From: Chloroflexota bacterium
Lineage (GTDB): Bacteria > Chloroflexota > Limnocylindria > Limnocylindrales > CSP1-4
Assembly (NCBI GenBank): GCA_021777365.1
Contig: JAJYDP010000022.1
Location: 1 to 17,107, forward strand
Direction of reading: 5' to 3'
Length of the DNA stretch: 17,107 nt
The position numbers and the translations under genes are program-made. The notes under the pieces are model-generated. The model saw nothing but the letters and a program-made list of their open reading frames with translations. It was not told where the DNA came from and did not search any database. Below are positions 7,927 to 15,171 of the stretch, in pieces; position 1 is the stretch's first letter; each line of letters starts with the position of its first letter.

Positions 7927-9156
7927 ATGTTGGCTGGGGCACGGGACGGCGAAGACGAGGCGGTGTTCCAGACCTCGCTGGAGGAGTTGTGGGTCTTACC
8001 CGCCGACGACACTGGGGCGACCACGGCGGCTCGCTACCGGTTCCAGAGCGAGGTGATCGCGAGGGACGCTATCGCCTGTCTCGTGACGGGGCGGGGCGCA
8101 GTGGTCTGCGAATGGCAGCAGGACGCGATCGTCATCCACGGTAAGGACGACGTCGAGCTTCTGTCGGTGAAGCACATCGAGGTGAGCCAGGGCCGATGGA
8201 CTCGGCGCCAGCTCATCGACGCCGGAGGGCTCCGCCAGCTCTTCGAGCGGTGGCAGGCCACAGGGCGTCGTGCTCGCTGTCGTCTGGCCACGAACGGCGG
8301 CCTCGACGTAGATGCACGCGGACTCCGCGACTCCTGCGCTTCCGGGAACGACGAGGCGATCAAGGACCTCGCACATGACATCTGCGGCCCCTTTGGGGTC
8401 GACGCGGATGCCCTGGTTCCCTTCCTGAAGGTGTTGCGCATCGAGGACGAGCTGCCCACCAGACGCTATATCGGCACGGTCAACGTCGCGAGCATGATGG
8501 CCCCCGCGCTGAAGAAGCTGGGGCTGACCGCGGTGGCACCGGAGTCCGCGTACGAGGCGATCGTTCGAGCGGTGGAGTTGGCGAGCCGCGACCGTCCTGA
8601 AACCGCAGACTCGCTCGACGTCGTCTTGGATCCGGCCCACCTGGACGAGCTCACGAGGACGAGACGTCGACTCGCCGACAGAACGCTCGGGCCCGCTCGG
8701 CTCCGCTTGGCCGTGTCCGAGGTCCGCGGGTCGGAGCGAGTGAGACTCATCATCGGGGCGGGGACCAACCCCACGGCGCTGGAGCAGAAGCTGCACGCCG
8801 GGGGATTCGGCCCAACAGCAATTCAGTCCGCCAAGGCCCTTCGGGCGAGTTGGTCGCTTTTCGAGAAGGAGACGCTCGACCCCCTCGGGGAGTTCGGCGA
8901 ACTCGACGGCCTGGCTGTGAGACTGATCGACGCAGCGGCCGAAGCCGAGATCGCCGCGATGGCGTCGCCGGACCTGGACGGCTCGTGGGGCAGACGGATG
9001 CACCAGATCCTCAGGGAGCGACTGACGAACGACCCCGTGCCGGCGCCCCCATTCGTGCCGAAGCAGCGCGAGCTGCTTGAGGGGTTCGTGTACGAGCTGA
9101 CCGATAAGTGCCACATCTGGTGGTCGGACCGGTTCGACCTGGGGGTTGCCTCGTGA
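7927..9156 (+). CDS. ABC-3C effector: DUF4297/Cap4-like nuclease with C-terminal docking domain
   Basis: The product has 409 residues. Residues ~33-120 resemble the DUF4297/Cap4-type restriction-endonuclease fold: the opening helix ARYRFQSEVIARDAIACL (35-52), the strand CEWQQD with E62 and D66, then VELLSVKH (76-83) with E77 and K82 as the likely catalytic end, and a following WTRRQL helix. The usual QxK is SVK here. Residues ~150-409 are mostly helical, with a basic TRTRRRL segment (~213-219) and a C-terminal WWSDRFDL. This matches effectors of ABC-three-component systems, which carry a variable toxic N-domain and a C-domain that couples to the middle component. The start ATG 7927 has a G-rich site just upstream. 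The stop overlaps the next gene (GTGA). Predicted role: DNA cleavage during phage or plasmid attack. The family call is from motifs, not a search. Confidence 0.74.
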   Translation: MLAGARDGEDEAVFQTSLEELWVLPADDTGATTAARYRFQSEVIARDAIACLVTGRGAVVCEWQQDAIVIHGKDDVELLSVKHIEVSQGRWTRRQLIDAGGLRQLFERWQATGRRARCRLATNGGLDVDARGLRDSCASGNDEAIKDLAHDICGPFGVDADALVPFLKVLRIEDELPTRRYIGTVNVASMMAPALKKLGLTAVAPESAYEAIVRAVELASRDRPETADSLDVVLDPAHLDELTRTRRRLADRTLGPARLRLAVSEVRGSERVRLIIGAGTNPTALEQKLHAGGFGPTAIQSAKALRASWSLFEKETLDPLGEFGELDGLAVRLIDAAAEAEIAAMASPDLDGSWGRRMHQILRERLTNDPVPAPPFVPKQRELLEGFVYELTDKCHIWWSDRFDLGVAS

Positions 9157-9665
9157 TCGACCCGACCGACTACCACGTCGCGAGGCTGCTTCTGCTGATC
9201 GACGCCTTCACGGCCGCCGGCGGCAGCCTCGACGGCCTCACCAAGGTCGCAAAGCTCGACTTCTTGCTCCGCTACCCGGTCTTCCTCGAGCGGCTGCTCG
9301 ACCGGCGCCGGAAGGCCTGGCCGGAGGGCGCCGGGCCAACCTCGGCCGAGCGGCTGGCCGTCGAGAGCCGGATGATGCGCTACAAGTACGGACCTTGGGA
9401 CAACCGCTACTACGCCCTGCTCAGCGCCCTCGTGGGCCGAGGGCTCGTCGAGGCCACCCGGCGCGATGGCCACGTCGCCTTCACGGTCACCGACTCGGGT
9501 CGAGGGGCAGCCCGGGATCTCGCGACCTCGGACGCCTGGCGAGCGGTTCATCTCAGGTGCGGGCTCCTGAAGGAGTGGTTCGACCTGTCGGGCAACCAGT
9601 TGAAGCAGCTGATCTACCGCGAGCTCCCGGATGTGGTCGATCGCCCCCACTGGACCCCGATCTGA
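9153..9665 (+). CDS. ABC-3C middle component, winged-helix-like
   Basis: The product has 170 residues. It starts with GTG at 9153, overlapping the nuclease stop by four bases, with a GGGGG ribosome-site-like run seven bases before it. Residues 5-50 form two helices (HVARLLLLIDAF, then LTKVAKLDFLLRYPVFLERLL), typical of ABC-3C middle components. Residues ~70-135 read as a winged helix: a YKYGPWDNRYYALLSAL helix, GRGLVEA, a beta hairpin DGHVAFTVTDSG and helix ARDLA. The C-terminal part (LLKEWFDLSGNQLKQLIY) is helical. It has no catalytic motif. In the family model it bridges the ABC ATPase and the effector. The stop TGATG overlaps the ATPase start. I cannot tell which of the numbered middle-component families it belongs to. 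Confidence 0.72.
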   Translation: MIDPTDYHVARLLLLIDAFTAAGGSLDGLTKVAKLDFLLRYPVFLERLLDRRRKAWPEGAGPTSAERLAVESRMMRYKYGPWDNRYYALLSALVGRGLVEATRRDGHVAFTVTDSGRGAARDLATSDAWRAVHLRCGLLKEWFDLSGNQLKQLIYRELPDVVDRPHWTPI

Positions 9666-11575
9666 TGAACCCTCGTCTGGCCATCCACTCGCTGACCCTG
9701 CGTGGGGCTACGCCCGAACAGGTCGTGCGCTACGGGTTCACTGCCGGAGTCAACGTGGTCGTCGGTTCAACCGGAACGGGCAAGACCTCGCTCCTGCGCT
9801 GCATCAGATGGGGTCTCGGCGCCACCGCCACCTTCTCCTCGGCCATCCGGCATTCCGTCGCGTCCTCAGACCTTGACGTCGAACTCAACGGCAGACGTCT
9901 TCAGATAACGCGGTATGCCGACCGGAGCGATCTCGAAGTGCTCGACCACTCCTCGGGCGAGCTCGTGGCCCGGGCGCGACCGGCAGGCGCGCGAAGCGGG
10001 GCCGAGACCCTCATGTCGGACTTCCTGCTCGCGCAGCTGGGCATCCCGAAGGTCGTGGTGCCGCGGGCGCGGAGTCGCGCACGACGCGAACAGACGCCCG
10101 TGTCCTTCTGGGACGTGCTCGACTACTTGTTCGTGAGCCAATCGCGCATGGACAACTCCATCGTCTACCACAACAACCCGGTCCGCGACCCGAAGCGGAA
10201 AGCGACCTTTGAGCTGCTGTACGGCCTTCTCGACGAGGACGTCGCCGCCCTGGAGCGGACCAGCGGCGAGCTCAAGTCCGACCTGCTCGACGCCAGGAAG
10301 ACGGTGAAGGGCATCCGCGCCTTCCTCGACGGAAGCGGCACGCCTTCAGAGTCGGAGCTGCGGCTCGAGGCGGACCGCCTAGAGGTCGCGACTGCGGTCG
10401 CGACCGCCCGCATCTCCGCGATGAGGACCGGCGCCCGCTCCGAGAACCCCGAGGCGATCGAGGTCCGGAGAAGCGTTCTGGAGCAGGAGGTCCTCGTGGC
10501 CAGCCTGCAGCACGTTCAGCAGGCCGCCGCCCTCGAGGTTGCACGGTACGAGTCCCTTGTTGCCCAGCTGGAACTCGATCTCGACCGCCTCGAGCGTGGC
10601 GAGGTCGCGAACGAGGTCTTGGCGCCCTTCGAGTTCTCGACGTGCCCCCGATGCAGCCAGAAGCTCAGCCGCGTAGCTCCGGACGGACATTGTCTGCTGT
10701 GTCTGCAGCCCGATCCTCCGCCCAACGAAGATGCGGTTCCGGCCGAGTATGCACGCCTTGAGGCGCAGCTGGCCGAAACGGTGACGCTCCTCCAGACTGC
10801 CGAGGAGGCCCGCGAGAAAGCCTTCGCAGAAGCCACGGCCGCCGAGTCGGACCTCCAGGAGCTCCACAAGGCCCTGGATGCTCAACTCGAGGAGTTCGTG
10901 AGCCGACAGTACTCGGCCATCGAAGAAGCCGCGGGCGCGCTGGCAGCTGCGTCGGCGCAGCAGAAGTCGGTCGCCACCCTGATCGCGCTCCACGACCGGT
11001 ACCGCCGTCAGTCACAGGGGTTGCCCAAGCTCGAGGGACAGCTCAAGGCCGTGGAGGCCGAGCTGAGCGAGGCACGGGCGCGCCTCGAGACTGCGCGCGA
11101 GAAGATCGGGCGCTTGTCCGCGATGTTCGACGAGATCCTGCGCGACTTCCGGTATCCGTGGTACCCGGCTCAGGGCGCATCCATTGACGGCCGCAGCTAC
11201 CTCCCGGTGGTGGGCTCGGACACGTTCGCGGAGTCATCGAGCGGCATGCAGACGCTGCTGAACGTCGCGTACCACCTGGCCGGATTGCGGCTGGGCCTCC
11301 AGGAGGGTGACACCCTTCTGCCTCTCTTCCTCGTCCTGGACAGCCCGCGCAAGAACATCGGGACCATCAACGACCAGAGCATCGGGGAGCGCATCTACCG
11401 GTGGTTCCGGATCCTGCAGGACTCCTACCCCGGAGGATTTCAGATGATCGTCGCTGAGAACGATCCGCCGCCCTTCATGTCGGACTTTGCGAGTCTCGGT
11501 CTCTCCTACGAGCGGCCGCTCATCCCTTGGCTGCAGCACCCCGGCGAAGGTCACGTGACACCGGTCGAGCGGTGA
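9665..11575 (+). CDS. SMC/Rad50-like ABC ATPase of an ABC-3C system
   Basis: The product has 636 residues. An N-terminal ABC half has Walker A GSTGTGKTS at 34-42 and a Q-loop-like FVSQSRMDN (156-164, Q159). Long Leu/Glu/Arg/Ala coiled-coil arms run ~190-315 and ~355-490. Between them a metal motif CPRC (327-330) and CLLC (343-346) sits at the hinge, like a zinc hook or ribbon. The C-terminal half has the signature ESSSGMQT (523-530), Walker B LFLVLDSPRKN (554-564) with D559 followed by Ser instead of the usual Glu, and a MIVAEND strand (594-600) in the H-loop region. Known relatives are DUF3732/DUF2326-type ABC proteins. It overlaps the middle component at TGATG, closing a three-gene operon. 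Likely role: nucleic-acid sensing or loading that gates the nuclease (inference from ABC-3C biology). Confidence 0.88.
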   Translation: MNPRLAIHSLTLRGATPEQVVRYGFTAGVNVVVGSTGTGKTSLLRCIRWGLGATATFSSAIRHSVASSDLDVELNGRRLQITRYADRSDLEVLDHSSGELVARARPAGARSGAETLMSDFLLAQLGIPKVVVPRARSRARREQTPVSFWDVLDYLFVSQSRMDNSIVYHNNPVRDPKRKATFELLYGLLDEDVAALERTSGELKSDLLDARKTVKGIRAFLDGSGTPSESELRLEADRLEVATAVATARISAMRTGARSENPEAIEVRRSVLEQEVLVASLQHVQQAAALEVARYESLVAQLELDLDRLERGEVANEVLAPFEFSTCPRCSQKLSRVAPDGHCLLCLQPDPPPNEDAVPAEYARLEAQLAETVTLLQTAEEAREKAFAEATAAESDLQELHKALDAQLEEFVSRQYSAIEEAAGALAAASAQQKSVATLIALHDRYRRQSQGLPKLEGQLKAVEAELSEARARLETAREKIGRLSAMFDEILRDFRYPWYPAQGASIDGRSYLPVVGSDTFAESSSGMQTLLNVAYHLAGLRLGLQEGDTLLPLFLVLDSPRKNIGTINDQSIGERIYRWFRILQDSYPGGFQMIVAENDPPPFMSDFASLGLSYERPLIPWLQHPGEGHVTPVER

Positions 11576-11804
11576 AGCCCAGGTCTGTCGGGCCCGAGCC
11601 CTGGTGGAGCACCTGCCGTCTTGTCGGGCGCCTCTGCAGTCTTGCACGAGATTGACACTCGGTTAGGTTCGCGGTCAGGTCTGCGCAAAGTCACATCTCT
11701 AGGCTCTGGGAGAGCAGAACCTCGGGCTACCGTTCAGCGGTCTGTCAAGGCCCCGACTGGAGTCCCTGACGCCGTCACGGGGCCTGTCAAGTCTTGACAG
11801 CAAC
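11576..11804. other. Convergent non-coding spacer
   Basis: This 229-bp spacer lies between the ABC ATPase stop and the stop of the opposite-strand SAF gene. No coding frame is supported. Short inverted pieces (CCAGG...CCTGG near 11582-11606, and GGCCCCG/CGGGGCC around 11748-11784) occur without a T-run, so no intrinsic terminator is called. The right part holds the octamer cluster listed separately. Confidence 0.6.
11742..11800. repeat. Cluster of CTGTCAAG/CTTGACAG octamers with 17-bp palindrome
   Basis: CTGTCAAG occurs at 11742-11749 and 11784-11791, and its inverse CTTGACAG at 11793-11800. The last two form a perfect 8-1-8 palindrome. Between the first two lie the arms GGCCCCG and CGGGGCC. 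The same octamer reads at 5166-5173 across the IS21 right boundary. Its function is unknown: an operator, a recombination site or an IS-end relic are possible. Confidence 0.6.
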
Positions 11805-12500
11805 TCACGGGCTCGTTCCCGGGGTCGACAGCGCGAGGTAGAACGTGGCGGCGAGCGCCTGGGTGGCGAAGTCCGCCTCGGACGTGGCGGGGATGGCGAC
11901 CACGACGCTGCCGAGCTTCGGCGCGACGAGCGAGCCCGAGCCCGAGCTCGACCCGGCTGACCCGGACGTGAGCGGCTGCCCGTCGGCGGTCCGGAGCGCG
12001 AGCACGAGGAGCCCCCGCCCCATGACGACGGTGGCGGGCGGGCTCGAGCCGGGGGCGGCGGCGAGCCCCGTCTTGAGCGAGCTCGGCACGGCGACGACGT
12101 CGACGCGTGCGCCCGGCGCGAGCGCGGCGCCGACCGCCTGGGACGGGTCGACCGGGAGCGCGAACGCGACCTGGCCCGCCGAGAGCGGCGCGCCGAGGCC
12201 GAGCGCCCGCTCGCCGGGGGTTGACTCGACCGCGCGCCGGTCGACCGCCTGCCCGGCCAGGATCGGCACCGCGGCGTACGACCCGACCACCTCGCCGGCC
12301 GACCGCGCCGCGCCGGCGGGGGCGTCGGCCGGGCTGACGCGGATGGTCTCGACCATGTCGGGCGTGATCTGGGTGAGCACCGGCACGTCGACCGTGGCGC
12401 GCACGATGTCGACCCGGGGCTGCCCGAGCAGGTAGACGCCGCCCGCGACGAGGCCCGCGAGCAGGAACGCGACGACGTACGGGGCGCGGCGGACGCGCAC
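11805..12500 (-). CDS. CpaB/RcpC-like SAF-domain protein (Tad pilus assembly)
   Basis: The product has 231 residues. The start is GTG at 12500, preceded on the minus strand by a strong GGGAGGGAGAG site. A short basic N-terminus and one membrane segment (~8-26) are followed by an SAF/beta-clip domain (~33-90: VDVPVLTQITPDMVETIRVSPAD, then VGSYAAVPILAGQAVDRRAV). A CpaB-type periplasmic region (~100-225) follows, with GQVAFALPVDPSQAVGAALAPGARVDVVAV and a Ser/Gly-rich loop (~178-192). CpaB/RcpC proteins act outside the membrane in Flp pilus and secretin assembly. In a one-membrane bacterium the role is probably in the envelope part of a Tad-like machine. It is the last gene of this operon before the accessory island. 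The C-terminus looks complete. Confidence 0.85.
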   Translation of the reverse strand: MRVRRAPYVVAFLLAGLVAGGVYLLGQPRVDIVRATVDVPVLTQITPDMVETIRVSPADAPAGAARSAGEVVGSYAAVPILAGQAVDRRAVESTPGERALGLGAPLSAGQVAFALPVDPSQAVGAALAPGARVDVVAVPSSLKTGLAAAPGSSPPATVVMGRGLLVLALRTADGQPLTSGSAGSSSGSGSLVAPKLGSVVVAIPATSEADFATQALAATFYLALSTPGTSP

Positions 12501-12501
12501 G

Positions 12502-12513
12502 GCTCTCCCTCCC
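12502..12513 (-). promoter_or_regulatory. Strong ribosome binding site of the SAF gene
   Basis: The minus strand reads GGGAGGGAGAGC just before the GTG at 12500. The identical 12-mer precedes the Flp pilin ATG (15368-15379), suggesting that these two genes are translated at a higher rate than their overlapping neighbours. Confidence 0.7.
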
Positions 12514-12520
12514 CTCTCCT

Positions 12521-13714
12521 TCAGCGGCTGACGGCCGAGTAGACGACGGTCACCGCGACGTCGCCCGAGACCGAGGAGTCGCGGACGGTGCCGTCGGCGT
12601 AGGTGGTGCGGAGCACGAGGACCAGGCGCACCGGGTACGTGCCCGGCGCGTCCCACTGGATCGCGACCGGCGCGTCCGGCGGGTACGAGCCGGTCCTGGT
12701 GGTGTCGGCGGCGTCGTTCACGCCGCGCTCGTAGCGGTACGAGAGGAGCACCGTCCTGGCGCCCCCGATCACCACGCCGCCGGAGCGCATCACGCCCTCG
12801 CTCACGATGACAGGCCGGATGTACAGCGAGCAGTGGAGCCCGCGCGGCCACCAGAGGGCGTCGTGGCCGGCCGCGTCGGGCGGCACGGCGGTCCCGCCGG
12901 GCAGCGTCCCCGACGGGCTCGCGCCCACGGTCACCACCGGCGGCAGGTAGTCGATCGGCAGCGCCGACACCCCGGTCGCGCTGTTGGTGATGTCGATCGC
13001 GAACGGGACGACCTGCTCGTACGGGTCGCCCGCGGGGGTGAAGAAGGCGCCGTACGCCTGACCGGTGACGTGGACGGTCACGGTCACGTCGAAGGTGCCG
13101 GGCTCGTACGCGTGGGTGGTGGCCAGGCTGTCGGTGCCGTTGTCGCCGAAGGCGCGGCTCGAGCCGTCGCCGAAGTCGACCGTCCACCGCGTCTCGCGGA
13201 CCGAGGAGGGGATGACGTAGGCGCTGATCGCCTTGCCGAGGTACGCCTGCCAGCCGGCCGTGAGCTGCGCCGTCACCGCGCGGTCGGTCCGCGCGGGCGC
13301 GGTGACCGGGTCGACCGCGACGTCGAGGTACAGGCTCATGTCGGCGTACCCGCTGGCGTCGAGCCCGATCGCCGACTGCGGGCCGCAGACGACGGTCGAC
13401 TCCGGGTTGTCGGAGTTGACCGGGATGCCGGTGCTGGTGCGGTGGACGATGACCCAGTAGGCGTGGCAGTACGGGCTCGGGTTGCCCTGGTTGCGCCACT
13501 CGGACCAGAACTCGGTCTGCACCGGCCGTCCGCGCTGCTCCGGCGGCGCCCAGTGGCCGTTCACCTGGACGCCTACGTAGCCGTGGCCCGAGTCGCCGTG
13601 CCAGGTCTGCAGCGCGACGTCGAAGTTCGAGTCGAACGCGAGGGCGGCGGGCGCGAGCAGCAGCAGGAGCGCTCCCGCGAGCACGGCGCCGGAGAGCAGC
13701 CGCAGTGCGCTCAT
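12521..13714 (-). CDS. Secreted PKD-domain protein
   Basis: The product has 397 residues. The ATG at 13714 overlaps the stop of the upstream gene (ATGA). A classical signal peptide covers residues 1-26 (LLSGAVLAGALLLLLAPAALA, cut after ALA). The mature part is beta-rich with few charges. Residues ~175-216 show a PKD-like fold signature: WTVDFGDGSS, then THAYEPGTFDVTVTV. A second Ig-like strand pattern, WDAPGTYPVRLVLVL, appears near the C-terminus (~358-372). Cysteines at ~83, 110 and ~298 could form disulfides outside the cell. PKD domains mediate surface protein or polysaccharide contacts, so this may be a pilus-associated or envelope component of the Tad-like system. That role is an inference from the operon. 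Only 20 bp, including the ribosome site, separate it from the SAF gene. Confidence 0.8.
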   Translation of the reverse strand: MSALRLLSGAVLAGALLLLLAPAALAFDSNFDVALQTWHGDSGHGYVGVQVNGHWAPPEQRGRPVQTEFWSEWRNQGNPSPYCHAYWVIVHRTSTGIPVNSDNPESTVVCGPQSAIGLDASGYADMSLYLDVAVDPVTAPARTDRAVTAQLTAGWQAYLGKAISAYVIPSSVRETRWTVDFGDGSSRAFGDNGTDSLATTHAYEPGTFDVTVTVHVTGQAYGAFFTPAGDPYEQVVPFAIDITNSATGVSALPIDYLPPVVTVGASPSGTLPGGTAVPPDAAGHDALWWPRGLHCSLYIRPVIVSEGVMRSGGVVIGGARTVLLSYRYERGVNDAADTTRTGSYPPDAPVAIQWDAPGTYPVRLVLVLRTTYADGTVRDSSVSGDVAVTVVYSAVSR

Positions 13715-14256
13715 CGGCTCTGGTACTCGTCGACGAGCCACCGCCCGACGAGCCGCTTGAGGGTGACGGTGACCTGCCGGGTCGCGAGCACGACCGGGCT
13801 CTCGAGCGGCGACCCGTTCGCCGCGCTGATGTCGTAGCCGCCCTCGGTGTAGTCGAAGGTCACCGTTGCGGTGTCACCGCTGGTGGTCGACGTCATGTTC
13901 TCGAGGCGGAGCACCGTGGTCACCGACGCCTTGCCCGACTCCTTCTGGCCCTGCAGGAAGCCGGCGGCCGACAGGTACGCGGACGATCCCGTGCTGGTGA
14001 CGTACGGCACGAGGCCGGCCGGGTCGTCCGACTCGCGCGCCTTGGCGTAGGCGGCGACGAACCCGCGGACGGCGGCCTCGGGCGTGGCGCCCGGGTCGGC
14101 GGAGGGGGTGGCGGTCGCCGGCGGTGGCGCGGTCGGCGTCGCCGTCGGGCCCCCGCCGCCCGTGAGGAGGACGAGCGCGAGCACCGCGAGGACGACCAGC
14201 GCGCTCGCGCCGACTGCGACCAGGAGCCGGTGGCGGGGCTGGACGTCCACCGTCAC
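13711..14256 (-). CDS. Membrane-anchored NTF2-like (conjugal/Mce-associated type) protein
   Basis: The product has 181 residues. The GTG start at 14256 overlaps the stop of the upstream pseudopilin gene (GTGA), and its own stop overlaps the PKD gene start (ATGA). A short cytoplasmic N-terminus precedes one membrane helix (~11-32, LLVAVGASALVVLAVLALVLL). A Gly/Pro/Thr/Ala-rich linker runs ~33-58. A compact domain (~59-181) starts with the helix EAAVRGFVAAYAKA and ends with strands ATVTFDYTEGGYDI, RQVTVTLKRLVGRWLVDEYQ. This helix-then-sheet layout is that of NTF2-like domains, such as the TcpC/conjugal-transfer and Mce-associated groups. It probably sits on the outer face of the membrane as an assembly factor. 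The exact family is not certain. Confidence 0.68.
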   Translation of the reverse strand: MTVDVQPRHRLLVAVGASALVVLAVLALVLLTGGGGPTATPTAPPPATATPSADPGATPEAAVRGFVAAYAKARESDDPAGLVPYVTSTGSSAYLSAAGFLQGQKESGKASVTTVLRLENMTSTTSGDTATVTFDYTEGGYDISAANGSPLESPVVLATRQVTVTLKRLVGRWLVDEYQSR

Positions 14257-14747
14257 GACCTCGCCGCCGCCGACCCGGTGAGGTCGAGCACGACGACCGG
14301 GCCGAGCCCGGCGAGCCCGAGGAGCGGCACGCGCACCGGCGCGCTGATCGCGATCGAGACCGTCGGGGCGGCGTCGGGGGCGCCCGTGATCGGGTCGAGC
14401 CCGCCGTCGTTGGTGACGGCCACGCGCGCGCCGGCCGCGATGTCCGCGGGCGCCCCGGCGAGCATCGACGATGTGGCGTCGAGGTTCGCGGCCAGGTACT
14501 GGCGCGCGAGCGCGTCCGCCTGCACCGGCAGGAGGCGCGGCCGGCCGCCGGCCGCGAGGGCCGGGACGTCGAGCGCCTGGGTGGCGGTGAGCGCCGCCAT
14601 GTCGAGCTGCGCGCGCAGGCGCGTCCGCATCGCCTCGAGCGTCCCGACGGCGAGCACGAGCGCGAGCACGAGCATGAGCAGCGGGAACAGCAGGACCGCG
14701 TACACCGCGACCTGCCCGCGTTCGGCGCGCCTCGACGGCGCGGCCAT
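14253..14747 (-). CDS. TadE/TadG-like pilus pseudopilin
   Basis: The product has 164 residues. The ATG at 14747 overlaps the preceding TadE-like stop by one base (TGATG), so the pair is coupled. The N-terminus is basic and ends RRAERGQVAVYAVLLFPLLM. A membrane helix (~12-36) begins right after Gly11, as in TadE/TadG pseudopilins, although the usual Glu at +5 is Tyr here, so processing by the prepilin peptidase is doubtful. The rest is an extracellular domain with an ALDVPALAAGG segment and C-terminal strands. TadG-like proteins are minor components of the Flp pilus machine. The frame is open further upstream, but that part is antisense or out-of-frame to TadE and not coding. Confidence 0.78.
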   Translation of the reverse strand: MAAPSRRAERGQVAVYAVLLFPLLMLVLALVLAVGTLEAMRTRLRAQLDMAALTATQALDVPALAAGGRPRLLPVQADALARQYLAANLDATSSMLAGAPADIAAGARVAVTNDGGLDPITGAPDAAPTVSIAISAPVRVPLLGLAGLGPVVVLDLTGSAAARS

Positions 14748-15169
14748 CAGTGGGCCACCTCGCTGCGGGTCACGAACTCGCCCCGCAGCGGCACCGGCCA
14801 CGACCCGAGGAACGGGATCGAGGCGCGCGCGTCGACCGACACGGTGACCCGGATCGGCTCGCCCCACGACGCGACGGCTGGCACGACGGACACCGCCGCC
14901 CGGCCGGGGTCGATGCCGCCGTCGCGCAGCTCGGTCGCGATCCGGTCGCGCACCGTCGGCCCGTCCTCGCCGGCCACCGCCGCCTGCCGCGCGCCCGCCG
15001 CGGCCGCGGCGTCCACGACGAGGCGCGTGTGCTCGAGCTGGCCGAACACGACCACGCCGAGCAGCACGGGCACCAGCACGAGCGGCACGACGAGCACGGC
15101 CTCGACGGTCGCCGTGCCGCGCTCGCCGCGGCGGGGGTCGGCTCGCGTGCCCCGGCGTCGCCCGGCCAT
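14747..15169 (-). CDS. TadE-like pseudopilin
   Basis: The product has 140 residues with an ATG at 15169, three bases from the pilin stop. After a strongly basic leader (RRRGTRADPRRGERG) comes Gly18, then TATVEAVLVVPLVLVPVLLGVVVF. This is the TadE class signature: cleavage after Gly with Glu at +5 (E23), followed by the hydrophobic helix (~24-42). The remainder includes a QLEHTRLVVDAAAAAGARQAAV helix, typical of TadE, and a short beta domain. TadE pseudopilins are matured by the TadV-type peptidase and needed for pilus assembly and adherence. It lies between the Flp pilin and a second pseudopilin in the same operon. Confidence 0.86.
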   Translation of the reverse strand: MAGRRRGTRADPRRGERGTATVEAVLVVPLVLVPVLLGVVVFGQLEHTRLVVDAAAAAGARQAAVAGEDGPTVRDRIATELRDGGIDPGRAAVSVVPAVASWGEPIRVTVSVDARASIPFLGSWPVPLRGEFVTRSEVAH

Positions 15170-15171
15170 CG

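Noticed and set aside
11748..11784. GGCCCCG/CGGGGCC hairpin as a terminator
   Set aside because: The loop is about 22 bases and there is no T-run on either strand.
12521..13837. Plus-strand open frame opposite the PKD gene
   Set aside because: The minus strand has a signal peptide and PKD motif. The opposite product is low-complexity.
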